Source: Bryobacterales bacterium (GTDB lineage Bacteria; Acidobacteriota; Terriglobia; Bryobacterales; UBA6623). Taken from it: 64,000 bases of DNA. The notes below the pieces were generated by a model. It ran no database searches, was not told where the DNA came from, and worked only from the letters and a program-made list of their open reading frames with translations. A program made the translations under genes and the position numbers. Location of the stretch: positions 1-64,000 of the forward strand of contig JAPPMC010000122.1 in the NCBI GenBank assembly GCA_028819235.1, written 5' to 3'. Shown here piece after piece: positions 1 through 8,933 of the stretch. Position 1 is the stretch's first letter, and each line of letters begins with the position of its first letter.

Positions 1-333
1 TCCGGTTTGCCCATATATAAGGAGCACGAAGGGTTTTGGCGCAAGCACGAGCTAAGGGCGAACGCCGATCAGGCCGCCCGCCGGGCCATGGGCTACGCGC
101 TTGACCACCCGGACCTGACCGAATTCTTCCGAAGATCCCGAAGCATGCTGTTTCGCAAGGTCGAGGAATCCCACCGCTTCAAGTACGCGGCGGCGATCTT
201 CGAGGACCTGTCCTTGGTCAGCCCGGCGTGGCGCCCCCACATGCTTGCTGCTGCAACGTACTACCTGCAGGGCCCCGCGCACCCGGACTCCAAAGTTGTG
301 GCGCGCGCGCGGGAGGCATTGGGAATGGCCTGA
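1..333 (+). CDS. C-terminal part of an unrecognised protein (5' end outside window)
   Basis: The reading frame is open from the first base and ends at a TGA at 331-333, so this is most likely the last ~110 residues of a gene that begins upstream. A TTG at 7 could be a start but has no room for a ribosome binding site inside the window. The residues are charged and helical in character, with aromatic clusters (FEDLSLVSPAW, ATYYLQG) and no membrane segment. No family is recognised. It is convergent with the DUF1501 gene, which ends 20 bases downstream. Confidence 0.6.
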   Translation, partial: SGLPIYKEHEGFWRKHELRANADQAARRAMGYALDHPDLTEFFRRSRSMLFRKVEESHRFKYAAAIFEDLSLVSPAWRPHMLAAATYYLQGPAHPDSKVVARAREALGMA

Positions 334-352
334 CGCCTCCGTTCGAGAAGAC

Positions 353-1789
353 CTACACCAGCAGCGGAGCAATCACCTTGCCACCCACGTCCGTGAGCCG
401 GAAGTCCCGGCCGCGGTACCGGAAGGTAAGCCGCTCGTGGTCTATGCCTAGGAGGTGGAGAATCGTCGCCTGCACGTCGTGGACGTGGACGGCATCCTTC
501 ACCGGCTGGAATCCCACCTCGTCCGTTTCGCCGATGCTCTGGCCCGGCTTCGTGCCGCCGCCTGCGAACCACATTGTGTAGGCGTCGATGTGGTGGTTGC
601 GCCCGACCGTGTCGCGCACTTCGCCCATCGGAGTGCGGCCGAACTCGCCTCCCCAGACCACAAGCGTTTCGTCCAGCAGGCCGCGCTGCTTGAGATCGAT
701 GATCAATGCCTTGCACGCTTGGTCCGCTGTGAGGCAAACCTCGTCAAGGTCCTTGTCAAGGCTTTCGCCGGGGCCGCCGTGGTGGTCCCAGCTCGAGTGG
801 TACAGCTGCACGAACCGCACGCCCCGCTCGACCAGTCGCCGCGCCAGCAGGCAATTGTTCGCGAACGACCTCTCCCCCGGCTTGGCGCCATAAAGGTCCA
901 GGGTCGCTTGGGTCTCTGTCGAAAAGTCAATCAGTTCCGGCCCGCTCGTCTGCATCCGGTGGGCCATCTCGTAGGCCGCGACTCGCGTCTCAATCTCCGG
1001 GTCGCCCACTGCCTCCATGTTGAGCCTGTTCAATTCCACGATTGCGTCGACGGTGGCCGACTGGCGTTCGCCCTCGAAGCCCCCGGGGCTTGTCATGTTC
1101 AGGATCGGGGCGCCTCCGCCCAGGAACGGCACGCCCTGATGGGCCGTCGGCAAGAAACCGCTGGTCCAGTTCATGGCGCCGCCGCGCGGTCCGCGCGGCC
1201 CGGACTGCAGCACTACGAAGCCGGGCAGGTCCTTGGCCTCGCTGCCGATTCCGTAGCTCACCCACGCTCCCATGCTCGGCCGCCCGAAGAAGGGCGTCCC
1301 AGTGTTCATGAAGATCTTGGCCGGGGCGTGGTTGAAATTCTCCGTGTGCACCGCCCGCAGGAAAGTCAGGTCATCGACCACCTGCGCCGTGTGTGGCAGA
1401 CACTCGGACACCCACTGCCCAGACTCGCCATGCTGCGCGAACTTACGTCGTGTCCCTAGAAGCTTCGGAGGGTCCTTGGTAAACGACTCCATGAATGCGA
1501 ATCGCTTTCCCTCGAGCATCGACGGCGGGAGTTCCTTCCCGCTGAGCTTCTGGAGTTCAGGCTTGGGCTCGAAAAGCTCGAACTGGCTGGGCGCCCCGGC
1601 CATGAACAGGTAGATGACGCTCTTCGCGCGCGGCCTGTGGTGCATGCCGCCGGCGCTCTCGGGCCGCTGCCCAAAGAGCGAGTCTCCAACGAACAGCGAG
1701 GTCAAGCCGACCTTTCCGATGCCAATACCGCAGTCCTGGAACAGCTGCCGCCGCGTGCGCCTGATCAATCGCTTCCCATTTGGATGCAT
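353..1789 (-). CDS. DUF1501 domain protein
   Basis: About 478 residues. DUF1501 proteins are sulfatase-fold exported proteins of unknown activity, typical of Planctomycetes, Acidobacteria and Verrucomicrobia and usually encoded next to PSD1 proteins, as here. The N-terminus has a Tat-like region (RRTRRQLFQDCGIG). Family motifs seen include SVIYLFMAGAPSQ, ELFEPKPEL, the LYHSSWDHHGG region with metal-ligand-like histidines, and WGGEFGRTP followed by GRNHH near the C-terminus. Two in-frame ATGs lie at 1795 and 1789. A GGAGG sits 8 bases before the 1789 ATG and only 2 before the other, so 1789 is preferred. The gene follows the PSD1 gene with a gap of about 17 bases, implying one operon. The true substrate is unknown. 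Confidence 0.9.
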   Translation of the reverse strand: MHPNGKRLIRRTRRQLFQDCGIGIGKVGLTSLFVGDSLFGQRPESAGGMHHRPRAKSVIYLFMAGAPSQFELFEPKPELQKLSGKELPPSMLEGKRFAFMESFTKDPPKLLGTRRKFAQHGESGQWVSECLPHTAQVVDDLTFLRAVHTENFNHAPAKIFMNTGTPFFGRPSMGAWVSYGIGSEAKDLPGFVVLQSGPRGPRGGAMNWTSGFLPTAHQGVPFLGGGAPILNMTSPGGFEGERQSATVDAIVELNRLNMEAVGDPEIETRVAAYEMAHRMQTSGPELIDFSTETQATLDLYGAKPGERSFANNCLLARRLVERGVRFVQLYHSSWDHHGGPGESLDKDLDEVCLTADQACKALIIDLKQRGLLDETLVVWGGEFGRTPMGEVRDTVGRNHHIDAYTMWFAGGGTKPGQSIGETDEVGFQPVKDAVHVHDVQATILHLLGIDHERLTFRYRGRDFRLTDVGGKVIAPLLV

Positions 1790-1806
1790 GGACATTGCCT
1801 CCCTCG

Positions 1807-4278
1807 CTATTGACGCGTCACGAATTCGTCCAAGTTGAGCATGACCCTGGCTGCTGACGTCCATGCCGCCCCGTGCGCCGAATCGGCCCCGCTACGCTCA
1901 AGCGCTCCGGGGTCACTGGCAAACGAGTCCGCCATCCGGCCGAGCAAGATCTCCAGACGTTCACTCTCCGCCTCACTGGGAGGCCGCGAGAGGCAGACCT
2001 CGAAGGCGTGGCGGATCCGTTCCTCGCGGTTTGGCGAGTGCTCTCTAACGCGCCGGGCGAGCGCTAGGGCAAACTCGGTCTGCGACGCGTCGTTGAGCAG
2101 GGTCAGGGCTTGCAGCGGGGTGTTGGAACGGTTGCGGCGCGTGACGGTCTCTTGGGCGATCGGGGCATCGAAGAGTATCAGGCCCGGGTGCGCTGCCGAC
2201 CGGATGAAATAGGTGTACATGCCGCGCCGGTAGCGGTCCGGTCCGGTGTCCGCCGTCCAGTTTCGGTCCACCTGCGTGAACTGGCCAGCCCCCTCGGGCT
2301 GGGGAGGGTAGACGCTCGGACCACCGATCACGGGTGTCAGGAGGCCAGACGCGCTCAGCGCTGCGTCCCGGATGATCTCCGCTTCTAGCCTGAACCGGTT
2401 CTGCCGCGCCAGCAGTCGGTTGCCAGGGTCCACTTCTGCCGCGTCGGCCCTGTAATTCGAGCTCTGCCGGTATGTCGCCGAGTTGACGATCTGCCGGTGC
2501 ATGTGCTTGAAGTCCCAGCCGCTGGCGACAAACTCGGACGCAAGCCAGTCCAGCAGTTCGGGATGGCTGGGCTGGTTGCCTTGGCTTCCGAAGTCGTTCT
2601 CGGTCTCCACCAGGCCCATTCCGAAGTACCGCTGCCAGACGCGGTTCATGGTCACTCTCGGTGTCAGCGGATTGTCAGCTGACACTAGCCATCTCGCTAG
2701 GCCCAGCCGGTTCCGGGGCAAGTCGGGCGCCATGCCAGGCAGCACGGTCGGCGTGTCCGGACTGACCGGGTCGCCCCGGCGCGTGAAGTCACCCTGAACA
2801 TGTAGATACGACTCTCGCGGCTCCGGCAAGTCGCGCATGACCATGGTCCAAGTAATGTCCGGAAGGGCTTTTCTTGCCTCCTTGATCTCGTCCTGCTTGG
2901 CCTTGTACGCCGACACATGCTCTGTGAAGAGCCTCTCCAGAACTGCCTGTTGGACCGACGAGCGCTCCTCACGGGCCGTGTGGACGATCACGTCTGCGCG
3001 TCGCAGCGCCTCCTTGTCAACACCGGGAAGATTCCCGTCCCAAGAGGCTTCCAGATCCCGGCCCAGTTGGGCCAGCTCTCTCTCGAGCTGCCGGACCTGC
3101 TTAGTCACCCTGTCCCGCTCGGCGAGCATCTGCGGCGGCGCGAGCTCCAAGATGGGCTCCATCATCCGGCTGCGCCCCTCTGTCTCGCCCAGATTCCCCC
3201 CGAGCTCGTCGACGTTGTTGAAGAACGCGAATATCTGGTAGAAGTCACGCTGCGAAATCGGGTCGAACTTGTGGTCGTGGCACCGGGCGCACTCCAAGGT
3301 CAGGCCGAGAAACGCGGCGCCGGTCGTGCGAACTCTGTCCACGACGGCCTCCACGCGGTACTGCTCGAAGTCGATGCCGCCCTCTTGGTTGACCATCGTG
3401 TTCCGGTGGAAGCCGGTTGCGACGAGCTGGTCTCGGGTCGGGTTCGGCAGCAAGTCGCCCGCCACTTGTTCGACAACAAAGCGGTCGAAGGGCATGTTTT
3501 CGTTCAGAGCCCGGATCACCCAGTCGCGATACGGCCAGATCGAGCGCGGCCCGTCGATCGAGTAGCCGTTGGTGTCGGCGTATCGCGCGATGTCCAGCCA
3601 ATGGCGCCCCCAGCGCTCCCCGTAGTGAGCAGACTCGAGCAGTCGGTCAACCAGCCGCGAGTAAGCGCTGGGACTGCTATCCTCCACGAACTCCTGCACG
3701 TCCTTTGGAGACGGCAGCAAGCCGGTCAGGTCTAGGGTCACCCTTCGGATCAGCGTGCGGCGGTCGGCGTGCGAAGACGGTTCAAGGCCCTCATTCTCCA
3801 AGCGCGCAAGGACGAAGTGGTCGACGCCGTTGCGGGCCCAGCCGGACTGCTCGATTCTGGGCAGTTCGGGATGTGTGACGGGCTGCAGGGACCAGAGTTT
3901 GGCTGGCTCGGCGGGATCCGCAGGCTGGCCCCACTCGGCGCCAGCAAGCACCCAAGCTCTCAGTGCCTCAATGTCTGCGGGCTCCAGCGGGCCTCCCGGC
4001 GGCATCTTGAGGGCGCCTTCCCGCGCAACGGCACGCAGCAGCACGCTGTCCGCGGTGTTGCCGGGAACGACCGCTGGTCCGCGCGATCCTCCTTGGAGGA
4101 TCGACTCCCGCGAGACGAGCGATAGTCCGCCGCTCCGCACTGAGTCGTTGTGGCACGCTTGGCAGTTGTTTGCCAGCACGGGGCGGACCCGCTCCTCGAA
4201 GAATCGGACCTCATCGCCTTGGGCGGCACCCGCGGGGAGTGCCATGAACGCGGCAAGACATGCGCTGCGCAGGATCAT
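1807..4278 (-). CDS. PSD1 / planctomycete-cytochrome-c domain protein (DUF1549 + DUF1553)
   Basis: About 823 residues with a Sec signal peptide. After the signal comes a planctomycete-type cytochrome c domain with a heme motif CQACH near residue 40. DUF1549 follows (LDLTGLLPSPKDV, then ERWGRHWLDIARYADT and GLTLECARCHDHKFDP, around residues 190-340). DUF1553 is in the C-terminal half (HPELLDWLASEF, NRSNTPLQALTLLND). A charged coiled-coil-like stretch sits between the two halves. Such proteins are exported, paired with DUF1501 partners, and are presumed redox-linked polysaccharide-degradation components, but the activity is not established. ATG 4278 is chosen; a TTG three codons upstream is also in frame. 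It is the first gene of a two-gene minus-strand operon with the DUF1501 gene. Confidence 0.92.
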   Translation of the reverse strand: MILRSACLAAFMALPAGAAQGDEVRFFEERVRPVLANNCQACHNDSVRSGGLSLVSRESILQGGSRGPAVVPGNTADSVLLRAVAREGALKMPPGGPLEPADIEALRAWVLAGAEWGQPADPAEPAKLWSLQPVTHPELPRIEQSGWARNGVDHFVLARLENEGLEPSSHADRRTLIRRVTLDLTGLLPSPKDVQEFVEDSSPSAYSRLVDRLLESAHYGERWGRHWLDIARYADTNGYSIDGPRSIWPYRDWVIRALNENMPFDRFVVEQVAGDLLPNPTRDQLVATGFHRNTMVNQEGGIDFEQYRVEAVVDRVRTTGAAFLGLTLECARCHDHKFDPISQRDFYQIFAFFNNVDELGGNLGETEGRSRMMEPILELAPPQMLAERDRVTKQVRQLERELAQLGRDLEASWDGNLPGVDKEALRRADVIVHTAREERSSVQQAVLERLFTEHVSAYKAKQDEIKEARKALPDITWTMVMRDLPEPRESYLHVQGDFTRRGDPVSPDTPTVLPGMAPDLPRNRLGLARWLVSADNPLTPRVTMNRVWQRYFGMGLVETENDFGSQGNQPSHPELLDWLASEFVASGWDFKHMHRQIVNSATYRQSSNYRADAAEVDPGNRLLARQNRFRLEAEIIRDAALSASGLLTPVIGGPSVYPPQPEGAGQFTQVDRNWTADTGPDRYRRGMYTYFIRSAAHPGLILFDAPIAQETVTRRNRSNTPLQALTLLNDASQTEFALALARRVREHSPNREERIRHAFEVCLSRPPSEAESERLEILLGRMADSFASDPGALERSGADSAHGAAWTSAARVMLNLDEFVTRQ

Positions 4279-4299
4279 TCTCGCCAATATTCTATGCGG

Positions 4300-4782
4300 T
4301 CAGTTCAAGTAGCCGGCGATCAGGCGGGCGGCTTGGTCCGCGTCCTCCAGATCCAGCCCCGTGACTCCGACCACGTACTTGCCCTTCTGAAAGACCATGG
4401 TCGGAACTTCTGCATCCATGCCGAAGAAGCCCCCGAAGCTCGGGATGAACTTGGGGTCCGTGAGGACGTCGCGATAGTCCATCGAGAGGAACATAGCTTG
4501 GTCCGCGTTGCGGCGTTCCGTGAAGAACACGCTGTATTCCTTTCCGTCCTTGGCGTACTCGGCAAGGTTGCCGCCCGGCATGAAGTCCTTTCCGGCCAGC
4601 TGGTCCTCGACCACTCGTGCGCTGACCAGGCCGTCCTTATGGAACTTGTGCGTCTCGTCTCGGATCTGTTCGGCGCGTTTCTTCTCCGGTGCGACTGCGG
4701 TCTCGGAAGGGGGCTCGCCCGGCGAGCACGTCAAGAGTCCAAGAACCGCGATCAGGATTGCTGGCAGGGCGTAGCGGCGCAT
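4300..4782 (-). CDS. putative lipoprotein, unknown function
   Basis: About 160 residues. The N-terminus has two arginines, a hydrophobic stretch and a lipobox ending LLTC at about residue 19, so it is predicted to be a lipid-anchored periplasmic protein. The mature part is rich in charged residues (DETHKFHKDG, FFTERRNADQA) and ends in a small compact domain with alternating hydrophobics (PTMVFQKGKYVVGVTGLD). A GAGG six bases before ATG 4782 supports this start over an upstream GTG at 4809. It precedes the PSD1 gene on the same strand by about 20 bases and could be cotranscribed with it. No family is recognised. Confidence 0.75.
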   Translation of the reverse strand: MRRYALPAILIAVLGLLTCSPGEPPSETAVAPEKKRAEQIRDETHKFHKDGLVSARVVEDQLAGKDFMPGGNLAEYAKDGKEYSVFFTERRNADQAMFLSMDYRDVLTDPKFIPSFGGFFGMDAEVPTMVFQKGKYVVGVTGLDLEDADQAARLIAGYLN

Positions 4783-4899
4783 CAGGTACCTCAACGTCAA
4801 TGTTCGCACGGAAGCGGCCCCGGTCGGGAACGACGCCAGCAGTCTGATGTAATGTTTGGGCGAGGATGTGTCGGCGGTCTCGCCGACTCAGGACCAAGA

Positions 4900-5295
4900 G
4901 TGGCCAGCCAAGCGCAGTTGGACATGCTGCGGACTGACGTGGACGCTTGGAACTTCTGGCGGGCCAAGAATCCGAAGGCTGAGATTGACCTGCGCGACGC
5001 TGACTTGAATGGGACGGACTTGCGGCTGGCCCACCTTCAGGGTGCGGATCTCCGAGGCGCGACGCTGGTGTTGGCCCAACTGACCGGTGCCGACCTGCAC
5101 GGCGCGAATCTGCGCGGCGCCAATCTTGTTGGCGCAAGGCTGATCGGGGCGGACATCGAAGGATGCGATCTTCGGGGTGCCGACTTGCGTACCGCCGAGG
5201 ACCTCACGCGCGAGCAGCTCCTGTCAACCCGAGGCGATGCGGAGACCGTTCTTCCCGACCTTGTAGAACGGCCTTCGCACTGGAGCGGCGGCTAG
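4900..5295 (+). CDS. pentapeptide-repeat protein
   Basis: About 131 residues. After a short N-terminal segment (LRTDVDAWNFWRAKNP, the usual lead-in of this family), the protein is a run of A(D/N)LXX pentapeptides from about residue 30 to 105 (DADLNG, GADLRGA, GADLHG, GANLRGA, GADIEG). These form a right-handed quadrilateral beta helix. It ends in a short non-repeat tail. The GTG at 4900 gives the lead-in expected for the family and has an AGGA about 8 bases upstream; an ATG at 4852 is also in frame. The cellular role is not known for most such proteins. The gene is convergent with the dehydrogenase downstream and only 3 bases from it. Confidence 0.85.
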   Translation: MASQAQLDMLRTDVDAWNFWRAKNPKAEIDLRDADLNGTDLRLAHLQGADLRGATLVLAQLTGADLHGANLRGANLVGARLIGADIEGCDLRGADLRTAEDLTREQLLSTRGDAETVLPDLVERPSHWSGG

Positions 5296-5298
5296 CGG

Positions 5299-6342
5299 CT
5301 AGATCTGCGAGACGACTGCATCTGCCATCTCCGAACACGACGTCGTCCCACCGAGATCCGGAGTCCGGCACGAAGGGTCCCGAAGTGCGAGTTGGACCGC
5401 CGTCCGGACTGAGTCGCCTTCCGCTTCGCGGCCAAGCCAGTCCATCATCATCGCCGCCGAGAGAATCGTCGCGATCGGGTTGGCGATGCCTCGGCCAGCG
5501 ATGTCGGGAGCGCTCCCGTGCGCGGGCTGGAAGACGCCGTAATCGTCTCCGATGTCCGCGGAGGGTGCCATCCCCATACCGCCGACGATTCCGGCCGTCA
5601 AGTCAGAGAGGATGTCGCCGAACATGTTTTCGGTGACGATCACATCGAATCTCTGCGGTTCCAGAACGAGGTACAGGGCCGCTGCGTCGACGTAGACTCG
5701 GCTGGTCTCGATTTCGGGATACTCTTCCGCCACTGCGTCGAAGACGGTCCTGAAGAAGGCCATGGCAGGGAGAACATTCGCCTTGTCGACCAGCGTCACG
5801 TGACCTCTGCGGCGCCCCGCTGCCTCAAAGGCTGCCCGCATGATGCGCTCGGCTCCTCGGCGTGAAATGCGCATCGCGTTGTCAACGTAGGCGGCCTGCG
5901 GATCGTACCGGCCCTTCCGATCCCAGAAGAGCCCTTCGGTGTTCTCGCGGTAAATGACCAAGTCGACCGACGCTCGCTCGGCGCCACGCAGCGGCGTCAG
6001 GTCCGGGTGCTGCAGCCGCACCGGACGGATTCCTTGGTACAGGTCGAGCCGCTCCCGGATGTCCAACTGGGGTGTCATCTCCGTACCGTCGGGCCAGCGC
6101 ACATCCGGCAGTCCCATGGCGCCGAGCAAGACTGCGTCGTACTCCTTTGCCCGTTCCAAGGTCGCGTCTGACAGCGGATCGCCCGACTCCAGGAATTCCC
6201 CCGCTCCGACCGAGAGCGTCTCGAAGGCGAGCACGAGGTCGTCGGAGTGTGCCTCAACCGCCCGCAACACGTGCACAGCGGCGGCGGTGACCTCCGGCCC
6301 GATGCCGTCGCCAGGCATTAGGGCGATTCGCAGTTCGCTCAA
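5299..6342 (-). CDS. isocitrate/isopropylmalate dehydrogenase-family enzyme
   Basis: 347 residues, the usual length for LeuB/TtuC-type NAD-dependent beta-decarboxylating dehydrogenases. It starts with [10 protein letters not shown] (nucleotide-fold start). It has the substrate loop with [25 protein letters not shown], the catalytic-lysine region LVDKANVLP, the metal-binding segment [12 protein letters not shown], and the cofactor loop [13 protein letters not shown]. The YRENTEG motif and RPVRL resemble tartrate or homoisocitrate enzymes as well as 3-isopropylmalate dehydrogenase, and no other leucine genes are nearby, so the substrate is left open. The TTG at 6342 is chosen because GGGAGGGG lies 7 bases upstream. 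It is divergent from the PhyH gene with 34 bases between starts. Confidence 0.9.
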   Translation of the reverse strand: MSELRIALMPGDGIGPEVTAAAVHVLRAVEAHSDDLVLAFETLSVGAGEFLESGDPLSDATLERAKEYDAVLLGAMGLPDVRWPDGTEMTPQLDIRERLDLYQGIRPVRLQHPDLTPLRGAERASVDLVIYRENTEGLFWDRKGRYDPQAAYVDNAMRISRRGAERIMRAAFEAAGRRRGHVTLVDKANVLPAMAFFRTVFDAVAEEYPEIETSRVYVDAAALYLVLEPQRFDVIVTENMFGDILSDLTAGIVGGMGMAPSADIGDDYGVFQPAHGSAPDIAGRGIANPIATILSAAMMMDWLGREAEGDSVRTAVQLALRDPSCRTPDLGGTTSCSEMADAVVSQI

Positions 6343-6376
6343 CTCGCAGCCCCTCCCACTCGCTATCCTAGACCGC

Positions 6377-7243
6377 ATGGCAGTTGGCGTCCCAGACGTG
6401 GAGTCGGCAGTGTCGGAGCTCTGCGATGGTCGCGGCTATCTGCTACTGGAGGACTGCTTCCCGCGAGCCTCGGTGTTGGAGGCACGGGACCGCATTTACG
6501 CCCTACTGCAGGAAGAGCCTGGCCGCACCTCGCACTTCTACGGGGACGAGATCAACACTACGCAGGCCCGTGTCTGGAACTTGCCCGCCAAGGGGAAGGT
6601 GTTCCGGGACCTGTGCGCGGATCCGGACATCCTCTCGCTGATGCGACCGATCCTCGGCCAGGACCTGATGCTGAGTTCCTTTGCGGCCAACGTGCTGCAC
6701 CCCGGAGCGCAGGCCCAAGAACCGCATGTGGATTACCCGTACTGGGACCTTCACGCCAGGCATCGCTGGCCGAGGACGCTTAACGCGAGCTTCTTCCTAG
6801 CTGTCGAGACCGTCATTCCGCTGGATGAATTCACCGTCGAGAACGGCGCTACGGCAATCGTTCCCGAGAGCCAGAGTCTGGCGCGGTGGCCTGACGCGGC
6901 CGAATTCGCCGAGAGGTCCGTCCGGGTTTGCATGCGGCCCGGAAGCCTGCTGGTTTTCCCGGCGCTCCTGTGGCACGCTGGCCAAGAAAACCGATCCTCG
7001 GAGTCTAGGGCTGCACTGCTCGGCTCGTACACGGTGAAGTCTGTCAAACCGATCGAGGACTGGAGCCGCTGCATCGAGCGGCAGGCGGCCGAAGCGTATT
7101 CCGACGAAATGCAGGGATTGCTCGGCTTGCACTACCCCTATCCGGCTGTGATGGACCGGCTCCCCGCCCGGAGCTCGGAAGGGGCCCGCAGCAAGCAGTC
7201 GATCCTGAAACGGGGCGATGACGAGGAGGAGGCGACACATTGA
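6377..7243 (+). CDS. phytanoyl-CoA dioxygenase (PhyH) family Fe(II)/2-oxoglutarate oxygenase
   Basis: 288 residues, a full-length double-stranded beta-helix oxygenase. The iron ligands are visible as the HxD pair in PHVDYPYWD (about residue 118) and the distal histidine in FPALLWHAGQENRS (about residue 205), followed by the arginine expected to bind 2-oxoglutarate. PhyH family members hydroxylate diverse small molecules, so the substrate is not assignable. Its stop overlaps the start of the following sulfatase (TGATG), so the two are cotranscribed and probably translationally coupled. Confidence 0.92.
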   Translation: MAVGVPDVESAVSELCDGRGYLLLEDCFPRASVLEARDRIYALLQEEPGRTSHFYGDEINTTQARVWNLPAKGKVFRDLCADPDILSLMRPILGQDLMLSSFAANVLHPGAQAQEPHVDYPYWDLHARHRWPRTLNASFFLAVETVIPLDEFTVENGATAIVPESQSLARWPDAAEFAERSVRVCMRPGSLLVFPALLWHAGQENRSSESRAALLGSYTVKSVKPIEDWSRCIERQAAEAYSDEMQGLLGLHYPYPAVMDRLPARSSEGARSKQSILKRGDDEEEATH

Positions 7244-8823
7244 TGTCCATGACAAGGAGAGAGTGGCTCGCCGCTTCGGTGGGCATCGGGGTCTCCGCCT
7301 GCGCCCCCGGAGAGGGGCCGCACCGACCGAACATCCTGCTGGCCTACACAGACGACCAGTCCTATCCGCACACCTCCATCCTCGGAGACCCGGTCGTCAA
7401 GACGCCGGCTTTCGACAGGGTGGCCCGCGAGGGCGTGATCCTGACCCACTCATTCACGGCCTGTCCCTCCTGCACGCCGTCACGCTCGGCGCTATTGACA
7501 GGGAGGAACATATGGAGGCTCGGGGAAGCGGGCGTGCTGTTCGGCACTCTGCCGGCCGAGTATCCGCTCTTCACCCACCTGCTGGAGGATGCCGGCTACC
7601 ACGTCGGATTCTGTGGCAAGCCGTGGGCACCCGGCGACTGGAGGGCGGGCGACTTGCAGCGCCACCCGTTTGGGGCGGAATTCGCGGAGAGGCTCGAGCC
7701 AGATCCCCCCGCTGGCGTCGATATCCGCGACTATGCCGCCAACTTCGAAGACTTCTTGGCGGATCGTCCGGCCGCGGCGCCGTTCTTTTTCTTCTTCGGG
7801 GCGACGGAGCCGCACAGGGACTACGACCCAGGCATTGGGGAGCGGAGCGGTCTGGACCCGTCGGCCGTGCGTGTCCCCCCCTACCTTCCCGACGCCCCGG
7901 AGGTCCGTTCCGAACTTCTCGACTATTACTTCGAGATCGAGCACTTCGACCGGCACCTCGGTAGGATGCTCGATCGGCTGGAGGCCATCGGCGAGCTCGA
8001 AAACACGCTGGTGGTGGTGACATCGGATAACGGCATGCCGTTCACCCGATCCAAGGCCACGCTCTACGACAGCGGCACGCGCATGCCGACCGCCGTTCGC
8101 TGGGGCAGCCAGATCTCGCCAGGGCGTCGGGTTGACGACCTCGTAAGCCACACAGACTTGGCGCCAACGTTTCTCGATGTGGCCGGTCTGGCTCCGGTGA
8201 CCGGCCACGACGGGTCCAGCTTGATCCCTCTGCTGCTGTCCGAGGCGAGTGGCAGGGTCGATCCCAGCCGTGACAGCGTCCTGACAGGGATGGAGCGGCA
8301 CACATGGTGCCGGCCGGCGGGGGCCACCTATCCCATGCGGTCGATCCGCACAGTTGAGTACCTGTATATCCGCAACTACGAGCCGGACCGCTGGCCGACG
8401 GGAGGGCCAGAGTTCATCTCGTCCAACAAGGCGCCTCACGGTGATGTGGACGACGGGCCGTTCAAGGACTTCATGCTCCGCCCCGAGACTCGAGAGCAGT
8501 TCCCGGTCGAGTATGAACTTGCTTTCGGCAAGCGGCCTGCCGAGGAGTTGTACGACTGCCTTGCTGACCCTCACCAGATGGTGAATCTCGCAAATGACCC
8601 GGCCCACCAGCCGGCGCGCGAAGAGCTGGCCGCGCGGCTTGAGCAAGAACTCAGGGCCGGTGGGGATCCTCGCATGGAGGGCTTGGACCCGTGGCAAGGA
8701 TACGCCTACCGCCAGGTGGACGGTTTTGGCGCAACGTTCAACCGTCTGTTGCCGGCCGAGGAGCGTGAGGCGGCCAAGAGCAGGGGCAAGCACGCTGTGG
8801 GCTATTCCCGTCCAGACCCCTAG
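7243..8823 (+). CDS. sulfatase (formylglycine-dependent), Tat or lipoprotein-exported
   Basis: 526 residues. The N-terminus MTRREWLAASVGIGVSAC combines a twin-arginine-like start with a lipobox-like cysteine, so it is predicted to be exported and possibly lipid anchored. The sulfatase fold is clear: PNILLAYTDDQS (metal-binding Asp pair near residue 36) and the C-x-P-S-R motif CTPSRSALLTG, whose cysteine would become formylglycine. Further motifs are CGKPW, VVTSDNGMPF and ATLYDSGTRMPT. It needs a formylglycine-generating enzyme, which is not in this window. The start overlaps the PhyH stop. The substrate (a sulfate or phosphonate ester of a glycan or small molecule) cannot be told. Confidence 0.93.
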   Translation: MSMTRREWLAASVGIGVSACAPGEGPHRPNILLAYTDDQSYPHTSILGDPVVKTPAFDRVAREGVILTHSFTACPSCTPSRSALLTGRNIWRLGEAGVLFGTLPAEYPLFTHLLEDAGYHVGFCGKPWAPGDWRAGDLQRHPFGAEFAERLEPDPPAGVDIRDYAANFEDFLADRPAAAPFFFFFGATEPHRDYDPGIGERSGLDPSAVRVPPYLPDAPEVRSELLDYYFEIEHFDRHLGRMLDRLEAIGELENTLVVVTSDNGMPFTRSKATLYDSGTRMPTAVRWGSQISPGRRVDDLVSHTDLAPTFLDVAGLAPVTGHDGSSLIPLLLSEASGRVDPSRDSVLTGMERHTWCRPAGATYPMRSIRTVEYLYIRNYEPDRWPTGGPEFISSNKAPHGDVDDGPFKDFMLRPETREQFPVEYELAFGKRPAEELYDCLADPHQMVNLANDPAHQPAREELAARLEQELRAGGDPRMEGLDPWQGYAYRQVDGFGATFNRLLPAEEREAAKSRGKHAVGYSRPDP

Positions 8824-8933
8824 ACCGCGCCGCGGCGGCACCGTCGGGAGCAACACTGGGGCGTGCCGGCAGATGTCGGCCTGACGCGGCGGGACGCGAT
8901 GCGGCGTCCGGGCGTATGATTCTAGGCACTGCG

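Noticed and set aside
455-1459. 334-codon plus-strand frame opposite the DUF1501 gene
   Set aside because: Antisense shadow in GC-rich DNA; residues are dominated by Arg, Ala and Val without motifs.
5299-6342. Naming the dehydrogenase leuB
   Set aside because: The YRENTEG motif and the absence of other leucine genes leave tartrate, homoisocitrate and related substrates equally possible.
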